Of a stretch of 64,000 bases of DNA, positions 24,252 through 32,968 are shown piece by piece (positions within the stretch are counted from its first letter, which is position 1; the number at the start of each line of letters is the position of its first letter). The notes beneath the pieces are model-generated. The model was not told the origin of the DNA, searched no databases, and was given only the letters and a program-made list of their open reading frames with translations. Source of the stretch: Kineothrix sp. IPX-CK (lineage in GTDB: Bacteria; Bacillota; Clostridia; Lachnospirales; Lachnospiraceae); NCBI RefSeq assembly GCF_039134705.1, contig NZ_CP146256.1, positions 2,418,001-2,482,000 of the forward strand. The letters run 5' to 3'. A program made the translations under genes and the position numbers.

Positions 24252-26024
24252 ATGAAAACATTAAGTCTTTGCATTATCGTAAAAAATGGAGAAAAATATA
24301 TAGAACAGTGTATTGAAAGCGTATTCCAGGCTGTATCCGAGGTAATTGTAGTAGATACAGGTTCCACAGATAACACTCTTGCCTGTATACAGCGGTTTCA
24401 CCCGCAAATTTTTCATTATGAATGGGATGATAATTTTGCCGATGCCCGCAACTTTTCCCTGCAGCAGGCAACATGTGATTTTATTCTGGTTTTGGATGCC
24501 GACGAAGTTCTATATCCAGAAGATTTGCCAAAACTGATAGCACTTCTGGAAACCACAACTGCCGATGGAATATCTATATTGTTTCATAACTTTACAGATG
24601 AAAAATCCGAGGAAATCTTTAATACACATATAGGTTTACGTTTATTTAAAAATGGATGCTTCCACTATGAAGGCGCAATCCATGAGCAGCTGACTTTTAA
24701 TCAAACCGAAAAAAAACCGTTTTTGGAAATTTCCGAGTTAAGACTTAAGCATTATGGGTATCTGAAATCCAACGCCGGATTAAAAAAACACAACCGCAAC
24801 ATTCCCATCTTGCAGACGATGCTGGACAAAAATCCCAATGATGCTTTTCATCTATTCAATATGGGCAATGAATATATGAGTTTGGAGGATTACACAAAGG
24901 CACTTGACTACTTCGAAAAAGCAGATCAGCACAAAGATATTTCTATGGCATATTCACCACATCTGATATACAGACGTGCCACCTGCCTGCACAACATGAA
25001 ACGGAATGAAGAAAGCCTAACGGTTCTTGCTGATGGCCTTCGCTGTTATCCTGCCTGTACGGATATGGAATATCTCCGTGGAATCATACTCAAAAAAATG
25101 AAACGTTTTACTTTGGCTCTGGATAGTTTCAATAAATGTCTTTCTATGGGTGAACCTCCTCCCACACTGCACTTTTTTAATGAAACCTCTAATTTCAGGC
25201 CTTTAATTGAAATGGCAGAAATCTATTTCCTTATGGATGATTACAATAAATCGTTGGATTGCTACATGAAAGCAATGCGTGCGAACGGAAAAAAATATCA
25301 TGTAATATATGAAATCGGCAAAGTCTTAAACAAAATATTGGCCGATAGAGACCGTGTCGCCGAGAACCTGCGTAATCTCTATGCCGATCACCGTTTTAAG
25401 GCCAATGTAATGGTCACTACCGATGTTCTGCTCAATGAAAGAATGCCTGAGCAGGCCCGAAGCGAATTTGAAGAGTATATGAACGAAGACGGAAACTTGG
25501 ATGCAGATATATATTTTCTCAGAGGAAGGCTGTTGTTCTGCAATAAAGAATATGAAAAGGCATTTAAGTCGTTTGCCGAATGTATAGCTTCCGATACGTT
25601 AAAAGGAATACTGCCTAATGCAAGAAGCCGCTCGTTTGAATATATGACGGCTTGCTGTGTACTTTGCAGACAACTAAAGGACGACTTTCTCAGTATAGCC
25701 CGCACGGTGGAAGAAAAGACCGAACGCATAATATATTTGGCTTTTATAGAAGCACATGGCGAACCGCTGGAGAAAGAATCCCTTTCAACAATTGCGTCGG
25801 TATTATCAATTGTTCTATCGACAAATGAATACCAGGTATTTGAGGACGTTTTGAGCATCCTCAACCTTGTAGAAGGAGACGAAGCTCTGTTGGCTTTGGC
25901 AGAGGTCTATTATCACAATAATTACCATGATATGGCAGTTAAGACTATCCTGAGATCCGTTAAGGAGCTGGACTGTATTAATTCAACAGCCGTTTCGATA
26001 TTAAACAAAGAATTTATTCTATAA
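24252..26024 (+). CDS. TPR-containing family 2 glycosyltransferase
   Basis: 590 residues if started at ATG 24252 (MKTLSLCIIVKNGEKYIEQC), the usual opening; ATG 24240 and TTG 24210 are alternatives. The GT-A domain covers about 1-220 with VDTGSTDNT and the metal DxD-type LVLDADE. TPR-like repeats fill the remainder (AFHLFNMGNEYMSLEDYTKA, AEIYFLMDDYNKSLDCYMKA). Proteins of this layout include SunS-type peptide glycosyltransferases and clostridial surface-protein glycosylators. Acceptor inferred from neighbours: one of the two DUF6385-like proteins. Confidence 0.85.
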   Translation: MKTLSLCIIVKNGEKYIEQCIESVFQAVSEVIVVDTGSTDNTLACIQRFHPQIFHYEWDDNFADARNFSLQQATCDFILVLDADEVLYPEDLPKLIALLETTTADGISILFHNFTDEKSEEIFNTHIGLRLFKNGCFHYEGAIHEQLTFNQTEKKPFLEISELRLKHYGYLKSNAGLKKHNRNIPILQTMLDKNPNDAFHLFNMGNEYMSLEDYTKALDYFEKADQHKDISMAYSPHLIYRRATCLHNMKRNEESLTVLADGLRCYPACTDMEYLRGIILKKMKRFTLALDSFNKCLSMGEPPPTLHFFNETSNFRPLIEMAEIYFLMDDYNKSLDCYMKAMRANGKKYHVIYEIGKVLNKILADRDRVAENLRNLYADHRFKANVMVTTDVLLNERMPEQARSEFEEYMNEDGNLDADIYFLRGRLLFCNKEYEKAFKSFAECIASDTLKGILPNARSRSFEYMTACCVLCRQLKDDFLSIARTVEEKTERIIYLAFIEAHGEPLEKESLSTIASVLSIVLSTNEYQVFEDVLSILNLVEGDEALLALAEVYYHNNYHDMAVKTILRSVKELDCINSTAVSILNKEFIL

Positions 26025-26064
26025 TGATTTTTATGGAAATAATCTTTATGGACGATTGATTTGC

Positions 26065-26829
26065 TTAACCTCTTACCCGATACACGCTGCAATCAGCAGA
26101 CCGGTCCAGAAATCCGTATTCGATTAATGCCCGCCGTATCGTTGAAAAATCGTCATAAATTCTTTCCAGGATTCTGTTTACTTCAGCTTCACTGTATTCC
26201 TGCTCCGGCCTAAAGTTATTTGCAATTTCCCTCAAAACAATAATCTTCTTTTTTTCCTTTGCAGGAAATTGCTTGATGGCGCCGGTTTCATCCATATAAG
26301 CCCTAATTGTCTTTTCTCTCTCCACATCGGTAATATTGTATCTGTCATCAATCATCGTTGCGGCGGCGTGAAGCTCTTCGATGATACCAATATCCGATTG
26401 ATCTATGGAACGATTCGTCTTCTCTTCCAGTGAATTCATAAGAGAGAGAAAGACTTTCGCCTGTTTTTCCTTTTCTCTCAGTTTAAAACGATGATTTCTT
26501 ACTGTAGAAGGGGCGATCCCGACGCTTTGAGAAATCACTTTATCGTCTTTTCCTTCGGACATCAATTTCAACACTTGCTGCTGTACCTCCGATATTCCGC
26601 TAGAGGAAGGACTTTGCTCCAATATATAATCTACTGTAAAGCCATGCTCTGTCGCTCGATGTTCGTTAACCGCACCGAAGGCATCATATAAATTCTCGTT
26701 TATCGTAAAGATTGAGCCCTTTTTAAATTTTCTGCCGCACAGAGTACATGTATAGAAACCTCTCTCTTCCTTATAGCCTGACACAATCTCTTCTATGCTT
26801 GAATTCCAAATACAATACTTCTCTTCCAC
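26065..26829 (-). CDS. DUF2087 regulator with N-terminal zinc-ribbon-like motif and LuxR-type HTH
   Basis: 254 residues, GTG start with AGGAGGAG eight bases upstream. Residues 27-62 hold CTLCGRKF and HRATEH, a C2H2-like metal site. A LuxR/GerE-like helix-turn-helix lies at about 80-125 (LKLMSEGKDDKVISQSVGIA, then STVRNHRFKLREK). The C-terminal DUF2087 domain is visible in FPAKEKKKIIVLREIANNF and EAEVNRILERIYDDFSTIRR. A predicted cytosolic DNA-binding protein; the target is unknown. It converges on the glycosyltransferase gene. Confidence 0.85.
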   Translation of the reverse strand: MEEKYCIWNSSIEEIVSGYKEERGFYTCTLCGRKFKKGSIFTINENLYDAFGAVNEHRATEHGFTVDYILEQSPSSSGISEVQQQVLKLMSEGKDDKVISQSVGIAPSTVRNHRFKLREKEKQAKVFLSLMNSLEEKTNRSIDQSDIGIIEELHAAATMIDDRYNITDVEREKTIRAYMDETGAIKQFPAKEKKKIIVLREIANNFRPEQEYSEAEVNRILERIYDDFSTIRRALIEYGFLDRSADCSVYRVRG

Positions 26830-27058
26830 AGCTTGCGCTCCTCCTAACCTTCATATTTATGATTATTAATCTTATATTTTATAATTATACAACTATATTT
26901 ACATAATGTCTATATATAAGCAAACATTATTTTGAATCGTTTATAAAAAGGTGCAGTCTGAAATATCATAAGAAACTACCTGAAGGATATTATAAATCAC
27001 ATCATTCACTTGAAGAACATTATCTCATGGGGCCGGAATATAGCGCAAATCGCAAAAT

Positions 27059-27083
27059 AAGGGAAGCCGTAACGGCTTCCCTT
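27059..27083 (-). terminator. Terminator of the second cytidylate-kinase-like gene
   Basis: AAGGGAAGCCG-TAA-CGGCTTCCCTT, an 11-bp perfect stem with a 3-base loop, followed on the minus strand by ATTTTGCG. It lies 31 bases after the stop codon. Confidence 0.8.
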
Positions 27084-27113
27084 ACCTTATTAAAAATTTT
27101 ATATCGCTTCTTT

Positions 27114-27746
27114 TTATCTTTTTCTGCTTTCGAAATCTTCAACAAACTGAACAATCAGGTTGGTAGTCCCTTCGACTCCCAGTACGCTGCTGTTAATACA
27201 CAGATCATAGCTGTCTGCGCGGCCCCATTTCTTTGAAGAATAATAATTATAATAGCTCTGACGCTGTTTATCCTTTTTCGCCATCATATCCTTCGCTTTT
27301 GCTTCTGTTAAATTATATTTATTCATAATACGTTTTACCTTAGTCTCTTCATCACCGTAAATAAATAAGTGAACGCAGTTCTTGTAATCGCTGAGAGCAT
27401 AATCTGCACAGCGGCCGACAATAATGCAGGGGCCTTCGTCGGCAATCTTTTTAATCGTATTGAATTGGGCGAGAAATACCTTATGACTGATTGGCATATC
27501 CACGAAAGAAGATGCATTATAGCCAAACGAATATGTATCCATAACCAAATTATAAAGGAAGGAATTCGTCGGCCTTTCATCGTGTGTCTGGATCATTTCT
27601 TCACAAAAACCGCTTTCTTGCGCTGCCCTTGTGAGCAGCTCCTTATCATAGCAAGGAATATTAAAACATTTTGCTACCTGCTCCCCTATTTCTCTTCCTG
27701 CTGAGCCGAATTGTCTCGCGATCGTAATAATTGTATCCATACTCAT
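27114..27746 (-). CDS. Cytidylate-kinase-like family protein (paralogue 2)
   Basis: 210 residues, same family as the protein at 11907-12536: MDTIITIARQFGSAGREIGE at the start, IIVGRCADYALSDYKNCVHL in the middle and a lid with KDKQRQSYYNYYSSKKWGRAD. Shared residues such as ITxARxFGSxGxE and GxCADxxLxDY show homology to paralogue 1. It is a single-gene unit with its own terminator. Nucleotide-kinase fold expected in the cytosol; the true substrate is unknown. Confidence 0.85.
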   Translation of the reverse strand: MSMDTIITIARQFGSAGREIGEQVAKCFNIPCYDKELLTRAAQESGFCEEMIQTHDERPTNSFLYNLVMDTYSFGYNASSFVDMPISHKVFLAQFNTIKKIADEGPCIIVGRCADYALSDYKNCVHLFIYGDEETKVKRIMNKYNLTEAKAKDMMAKKDKQRQSYYNYYSSKKWGRADSYDLCINSSVLGVEGTTNLIVQFVEDFESRKR

Positions 27747-28035
27747 TCCTCCATTCTATTGCTATTGATATAATCAACGATAAGGCTAAGATTATAATTA
27801 TTATATATATTATATATAATTGACTCTAAAAATTCAATAAATATACAATTTTAACACGTTTTATTTGTGCAAATCACCTTGAGTTTACATAATTATTTTA
27901 TGTCAACTATTATTCATTTTACCTCATTATCTGAAATTGACTGCATAAAAACACAAATTAAAAAGTCAATATTATACAAGAAGAAATCATCAAGTTGTGC
28001 TACAATCTATACGAAATACATAGGAGGATAATATT
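27747..28035. other. Divergent intergenic region, no gene seen
   Basis: This 289-bp AT-rich stretch separates the kinase-like gene (minus) from the AraC gene (plus). A TACAAT box near 28000 may serve the AraC gene but has no clear -35 partner, as is common for activator-dependent promoters. A TA-rich run with ATATATTATATAT lies near 27800. I see no small gene or RNA structure here. Confidence 0.5.
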
Positions 28036-28860
28036 ATGACAGACCGGGAACAACGCTTAGTGCGTTACGATAATGAATTAAAAATTGAAGCACATCAATT
28101 CAACGGAATAATGCAAAAATTCCCAAATCACTTCCATGAATACTATGTAATCGGTTTTGTGGAAGGAGGGAGTCGGCATCTATCCTGTAAGAATAAAGAT
28201 TACACTATAGGAGCAGGTGATTTGTTGCTATTTAATCCATTAGATAATCATACCTGCCAACAAATTGATGATAAACCTCTCGACTGGAGAAGCATCAATA
28301 TCAATGAGAATATAATGAGGGAAACAGCCGTACAAATTACCGGTATGGACTATCTTCCCCAGTTTACCACTACGGTGGCATACCATAGTGAAATCGTCCC
28401 GTCTTTACGCGAGCTTCATGGATTGATTATGGAGCAGAGGAAAGATTTTGAAAAGGAGGAAATTTTCTTTTTCCTCATTGAACAGCTAATTACAGAATTC
28501 ACCGGACCCGAAAAAGAAAAACGCACAGAAGTAAGTGCGGAAATTCAAGAGTCCTGCTATTATATGGAAAACCATTATACCGAATTAATAACATTAGATG
28601 ATTTAAGCAGGCTGTCCAATTTAAACAAATACACTTTGCTAAGAAACTTTACAAAGCAAAGAGGAGTCACACCATACCAATATCTTGAAACTATCCGGAT
28701 AAGCGAAGCAAAAAAGCTGCTGGAAGAAGGCATAGATCCCATGGATGCCGCCTTACAGACAGGTTTTGCAGATCAAAGCCATTTCACAAAATTTTTCAAG
28801 AAACTAATCGGACTTACTCCAAAACAATATGGGGATATATTTAAGGAAAACAGAGACTAG
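28036..28860 (+). CDS. AraC-family regulator with cupin sensor domain
   Basis: 274 residues, AGGAGG eight bases before ATG. The N-terminal cupin (about 15-110) shows FPNHFHEYYVIGFVEGGSRH and a later LLLFNPLDNHTC. The C-terminal 100 residues hold two HTHs (ITLDDLSRLSNLNKYTLLRN; MDAALQTGFADQSHFTKFFK) and GLTPKQYG. It lies 29 bases before an EamA transporter gene on the same strand. AraC regulators of this layout often govern LysE or EamA exporters and sense their substrates, so control of the neighbour is likely. Confidence 0.92.
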   Translation: MTDREQRLVRYDNELKIEAHQFNGIMQKFPNHFHEYYVIGFVEGGSRHLSCKNKDYTIGAGDLLLFNPLDNHTCQQIDDKPLDWRSININENIMRETAVQITGMDYLPQFTTTVAYHSEIVPSLRELHGLIMEQRKDFEKEEIFFFLIEQLITEFTGPEKEKRTEVSAEIQESCYYMENHYTELITLDDLSRLSNLNKYTLLRNFTKQRGVTPYQYLETIRISEAKKLLEEGIDPMDAALQTGFADQSHFTKFFKKLIGLTPKQYGDIFKENRD

Positions 28861-28889
28861 ACCTTAAGCGAGGAGCACATAAATAATAT

Positions 28890-29807
28890 ATGAGAACGAA
28901 CAAAGAAATTGCCGGACATCTTTTGGCCGCCATTACAGTTTTAATATGGGGAACAACTTTTATATCAACAAAAATATTACTCGTAAGCTTTACTCCCATT
29001 GAAATATTATTTTACCGTTTCGCCATAGGACTGATCGCATTAACAGTAGTTTTTCCATATAGGTTAAAATGGACAAGAATAAGACAGGAAATCTTTTTTG
29101 CCAGTGCAGGCTTATGCGGGGTTACGCTTTATTTCCTCTTGGAAAATATTGCTTTGACCTATACGCTTGCATCCAATGTCGGAGTGATTATTTCTATTGC
29201 ACCGTTTTTCACGGCACTACTTTCCCATCGTTTTTTGGGTAATGAGAAGCTAAGGATAAACTTCTTTATTGGATTCGTTATTGCTATGATAGGAATTATC
29301 CTTATCAATTTTAACGGAAGCATGATTTTGAAACTGAATCCGGTCGGAGATCTGTTAGCGGTAATTGCAGCTCTTGTATGGGCACTTTATTCAATACTTA
29401 CAAGAAAAATCAGCCAATTCGGGTATAACACAATACAGACTACCCGAAGAATATTTCTTTACGGAATACTTTTTATGCTTCCTGCTCTTTTTGTATTCCC
29501 TTTTGAATGGAAAATAGAAAAGTTCACACAGCCTATTATTGTATTCAATATTTTATTCCTTGGATTAGGAGCATCGGCCCTTTGCTTTGTTACATGGAAT
29601 ACGGCAGTTAAGCTGTTAGGAGCAATAAAAACGAGCATTTACATTTACATGGTTCCAGCTATTACCGTAATCACATCGATTCTTGTATTAAATGAAATAA
29701 TCACATGGATTGCCGCTTGCGGAACGTTACTTACATTGGCCGGACTATTCATATCTGAAAGAAAAACACTATTTTTCTATAGAATTTCAAGTAAATGCGT
29801 AAAATAA
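28890..29807 (+). CDS. EamA/DMT-family transporter
   Basis: 305 residues, ten predicted transmembrane helices in two EamA halves (first half with ITVLIWGTTFISTKILL, second half from about residue 150 with LAVIAALVWALYSILTRKIS). DMT proteins export amino acids or other metabolites. It follows the AraC gene in a likely two-gene operon. The 3' end overlaps the end of the convergent pseudouridine synthase gene by 31 bases. Confidence 0.9.
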   Translation: MRTNKEIAGHLLAAITVLIWGTTFISTKILLVSFTPIEILFYRFAIGLIALTVVFPYRLKWTRIRQEIFFASAGLCGVTLYFLLENIALTYTLASNVGVIISIAPFFTALLSHRFLGNEKLRINFFIGFVIAMIGIILINFNGSMILKLNPVGDLLAVIAALVWALYSILTRKISQFGYNTIQTTRRIFLYGILFMLPALFVFPFEWKIEKFTQPIIVFNILFLGLGASALCFVTWNTAVKLLGAIKTSIYIYMVPAITVITSILVLNEIITWIAACGTLLTLAGLFISERKTLFFYRISSKCVK

Positions 29808-30700
29808 TCAGGCAATGGTGCATTCGTTTCGATATACTTTAAGCTTCGCGGATGAACAAATCCAAGCGTTTTCGCATGAAGGCACTGTCCCTCCAGCTTA
29901 AAAGGCGATTTCCGGTTGCCGGCGTACACCTCGTCCCCCAGCAGAGGATGTCCTATGCTGGCCATATGGACGCGGATCTGATGGGTTCTTCCGGTCTCCA
30001 ACATACATTCGATATAAGTATATCCATTGAATCTTTTTAATACCTTATAGTGAGTAACAGCATACTTCCCGTTTTTTTCATTAACGGCCATTCTCTTGCG
30101 GTCGGTAGGATGTCTTCCCACGGGAGCATTTACGGAACCTTCCTCCTCCTTTATCACCCCATAACAAATGGCGTGATATTTTCTTACGATAGAATGTTCT
30201 TTAAGCTGGCATGCGATGTGGTTATGAGAAAAGTCGTTCTTGCAAATGATAACGGAACCGGTAGTATCCCGGTCAATTCTATGAACAATGCCCGGACGCA
30301 TCACACCGTTAATACCGGAAAGCTCTCCATGGCAATGAAACATGACCGCATTTACCAAAGTATTGTTGTAATGTCCTGCCGCAGGATGGACGACCATGCC
30401 CTTGGGTTTATTCACAACGAGAACATCCGCATCCTCATAGAGAATATCCAGCGGAATATCCTCCGGCAGTATATCAGGCTCCTCGGCAGGCGGCACATCA
30501 AAGCGTATTTCATCGTCGACCTTCACCTTGTAATTCGCTTTGACGACGATACCATTTACTGTGATCTTTTCATCCTTTAACAGCTTTTGTATATAAGAGC
30601 GCGACAAAGAATCGATAAGCACGCTTAAGCACTTATCAATCCTCTCATCTCCCATATCCTCGTTTATTTGAAAACAAAGCTGACCGCTGTCTTGAATCAT
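29777..30700 (-). CDS. RluA-family ribosomal RNA pseudouridine synthase (RluD-like)
   Basis: 307 residues: N-terminal S4 RNA-binding domain (RIDKCLSVLIDSLSRSYIQK) then the catalytic domain with GIVHRIDRDTTGSVIIC, whose Asp in HRxDRDT is the nucleophile, and TGRTHQIRVH. It converts uridines in 23S rRNA to pseudouridine. It starts at the base after the lspA stop, the common lspA-rluD arrangement of Firmicutes. Confidence 0.93.
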   Translation of the reverse strand: MIQDSGQLCFQINEDMGDERIDKCLSVLIDSLSRSYIQKLLKDEKITVNGIVVKANYKVKVDDEIRFDVPPAEEPDILPEDIPLDILYEDADVLVVNKPKGMVVHPAAGHYNNTLVNAVMFHCHGELSGINGVMRPGIVHRIDRDTTGSVIICKNDFSHNHIACQLKEHSIVRKYHAICYGVIKEEEGSVNAPVGRHPTDRKRMAVNEKNGKYAVTHYKVLKRFNGYTYIECMLETGRTHQIRVHMASIGHPLLGDEVYAGNRKSPFKLEGQCLHAKTLGFVHPRSLKYIETNAPLPDYFTHLLEIL

Positions 30701-31228
30701 CTATTTCAGTTCCCTGTACTTATTTTGTTTGAAATTGAGGAAATTTAAGTCCTCTTCCTTATAATAAAAAAGCAATAATATAAAAAGCACTACCGAGGCC
30801 ATTGTCACATACATATCAGCTACATTAAATATGGGAAAATTGATACATACGAAATAAATAAAATCCACCACATAATCCAAACGGATACGATCTATCATAT
30901 TTCCTGCCGCACCTCCCGCAATCGTCACGAGAAGAATATGCAAAAACGTATACCGGCGGCCGCCAGGAGTCTTATAAAGAATATAAACGATTGTACATAA
31001 AAATATGATTCCGACAAATAGAAACAAAACCTTTTGATTTTGCAAAAGCCCAAACGCTGCGCCCCTGTTCTCCAGATAATTGAATTCCAAGATGCCTTCA
31101 ATCACACTGTAAGCTGGCTGGTGCCTTAATTTAAGGACTGCAAAGTATTTGGAAAGCTGATCCGTGGCAATCAGCACGCTTAAAAGAAATACATCGAAGA
31201 CAAGCAATTTTTTCTTTGACTTACTCAT
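30701..31228 (-). CDS. lspA: Lipoprotein signal peptidase II
   Basis: 175 residues, four transmembrane helices, with DQLSKYFAV near the start, the NRGAAFGLL motif, and the catalytic Asp residues in GGAAGNMIDRIR and FNVADMYV. It cleaves signal peptides of prolipoproteins at the lipobox Cys; this window encodes several such substrates (binding protein, DUF4097 protein, DacF-like protein). Directly abuts the pseudouridine synthase gene. Confidence 0.95.
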   Translation of the reverse strand: MSKSKKKLLVFDVFLLSVLIATDQLSKYFAVLKLRHQPAYSVIEGILEFNYLENRGAAFGLLQNQKVLFLFVGIIFLCTIVYILYKTPGGRRYTFLHILLVTIAGGAAGNMIDRIRLDYVVDFIYFVCINFPIFNVADMYVTMASVVLFILLLFYYKEEDLNFLNFKQNKYRELK

Positions 31229-31283
31229 GAAAAATCCTCACGTTTCTTTGAATCGATAAGTATTTATGCGTACTTATCAATTA

Positions 31284-32393
31284 TTATTCAGACATATCCT
31301 CTTCGTTAAAGCTGATTTCCTCTACCGCCGCTTTAATATCTTCCTCCGTGACACTCATATCGATAACGGCTTTTCCTACTTTTTTGAGAAGGACAAATTT
31401 AATCTTACCAGCGTCCATCTTTTTATCTGATTTTGTAAGGGCCGTTATTTCCTGCGAATCGATGTCTTCTATGGAAATCGGTAAATTGAAGGGCACGAAC
31501 ATATCCCTGATTTCATAATACTCCTCCATAGACAAAAGCTCGTGCTTCCATGAAATGAAAGCTGCCGCCACACATCCTAAGGCGACGCATTCCCCATGGT
31601 AAAGCTCAAAATTTTTCGCTTTTTCTATAGCATGTCCAATCGTATGTCCGAAGTTAAGGAGAGCCCTGTCTCCCATCTCCTTCGGGTCCTTTTCCACCAC
31701 CGCTTTTTTGATGGAACAGCTCTTAATTACCATCTCCTCCAAGACGGAAGGCTCTCTCTCGCATATCTCATACATGTTATTAAGCAGCCACTCATAAAAA
31801 ATATGGTCGCGAATCAAACCATGTTTCATAATTTCAGCAAAACCAGAGTAATATTGCCGTTCCTCCAGGGTCTTAAGCGCAGAAACATTCATATAAACCA
31901 GCTTGGGCATATGAAAAGCTCCCACCATGTTCTTGTACCCGTCAAAATCGACACCGGTCTTTCCGCCGATGCTGCTGTCCGCTTGTGCCAAGAGCGTGGT
32001 CGGAATCTGTATGAAATCGATTCCGCGCAAATAAGTTGCTGCAGTGAAGCCGGTCAGGTCTCCGACAACGCCGCCGCCCAATGCGATGAGCAAATCCTTT
32101 CTATCGAACTCTTCTTCAATAAGAAAGGTATAGGCTTTCTTCACCGTATCCAGCGTCTTGTTCTGTTCTCCCGCAGGGAAAGAAAAAACTACAGCTTTCT
32201 TACATTTATCCTTTATTAAATCCAAGATAGTCTGTGCATATAAGGCCTCCACCGAAGAGTCCGTCACAATGCAGAGCCGCCTGTTCCCAGTTCCAAGCTC
32301 TTCCAGTTCAAAAGCAAACTCGTCAAAGGTCTGCGAAAATACAATATCATAACAAGGCTTTTTTTCATAATTTATGGTCAATCTCTGGGCCAT
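31284..32393 (-). CDS. aroB: 3-dehydroquinate synthase
   Basis: 369 residues, of usual length. NAD and metal sites are visible: IALGGGVVGDLTGFTAATYL, IPTTLLAQADSSIGGKTGVD, and the zinc ligands around LLNFGHTIGHAIE and LYHGECVALG. It catalyses the second step of the shikimate pathway from DAHP. It leads aroB-lspA-rluD behind the sepF terminator. Confidence 0.95.
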   Translation of the reverse strand: MAQRLTINYEKKPCYDIVFSQTFDEFAFELEELGTGNRRLCIVTDSSVEALYAQTILDLIKDKCKKAVVFSFPAGEQNKTLDTVKKAYTFLIEEEFDRKDLLIALGGGVVGDLTGFTAATYLRGIDFIQIPTTLLAQADSSIGGKTGVDFDGYKNMVGAFHMPKLVYMNVSALKTLEERQYYSGFAEIMKHGLIRDHIFYEWLLNNMYEICEREPSVLEEMVIKSCSIKKAVVEKDPKEMGDRALLNFGHTIGHAIEKAKNFELYHGECVALGCVAAAFISWKHELLSMEEYYEIRDMFVPFNLPISIEDIDSQEITALTKSDKKMDAGKIKFVLLKKVGKAVIDMSVTEEDIKAAVEEISFNEEDMSE

Positions 32394-32421
32394 ACATTTT
32401 TCCTCCGGCTTACATTATATA

Positions 32422-32450
32422 AAAACTTCCCTGATAAAAAGGGAAGTTTT
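32422..32450 (-). terminator. Terminator between sepF and aroB
   Basis: AAAACTTCCC-TGATAAAAA-GGGAAGTTTT, a perfect 10-bp stem with a 9-base loop; on the minus strand the stem ends in TTTT and is followed by TATATAA. It ends the hlyD-like/yggS/sepF transcript. Confidence 0.8.
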
Positions 32451-32455
32451 CAACT

Positions 32456-32956
32456 TTATTTATTAATAGGTACATCGAAAGCTCCTGATAACAGCTCTTG
32501 AAAGTCTCCTGAAATATCTACGCTCGCTGGAGTAATGATGAATATGTAGTGAGATATTTTCTGCAGGTTGCCGCTCATCGCGAAGCAGGAACCGGAGGTG
32601 AAATCAATGATCCGCTGAGCGATATCCACGTCCAGGCCTTCCAGATTAAGCACTACCGTTCTGTTGGCTAACAATGTCTCTGTAATCTCCCTCGCATCCT
32701 CCACGGAAGTAGGTTTGATTACGCACACCTCCATGCCTGCGCCTATCATCTTCCTCGGCTGTCTTGCCATTGGAGTGATCTTGGGCGAAGACTTTTTAGC
32801 AGAGACATCCTCTAATATCGGAGATTCTTCCTTGGGAACTACCGTCTTTTTAGAAGACTGGTGCTCGTCGGAATCATCATAATAATCCTCATCATAATAA
32901 TCCTCATCTTCATCATTCAACTTCATATAGTTTAAAAATTTATCCATTACTCCCAT
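32456..32956 (-). CDS. sepF: Cell division protein SepF
   Basis: 166 residues: an N-terminal membrane-binding helix (MDKFLNYMKL), an acidic linker rich in Asp, Glu and Tyr, then the SepF domain (VMLNLEGLD-type segment VVLNLEGLDVDIAQRIIDF and SGSCFAMSGNLQKISHYIF). SepF polymerises on FtsZ and ties the Z ring to the membrane. It starts twelve bases after yggS. Confidence 0.94.
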   Translation of the reverse strand: MGVMDKFLNYMKLNDEDEDYYDEDYYDDSDEHQSSKKTVVPKEESPILEDVSAKKSSPKITPMARQPRKMIGAGMEVCVIKPTSVEDAREITETLLANRTVVLNLEGLDVDIAQRIIDFTSGSCFAMSGNLQKISHYIFIITPASVDISGDFQELLSGAFDVPINK

Positions 32957-32968
32957 CGTAATATCTCC

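Noticed and set aside
30050..30580. 176-codon plus-strand open frame
   Set aside because: Antisense to the RluD-type gene, whose S4 and catalytic motifs are intact.
31596..32219. 207-codon plus-strand open frame
   Set aside because: Antisense to aroB, which is complete and conserved.
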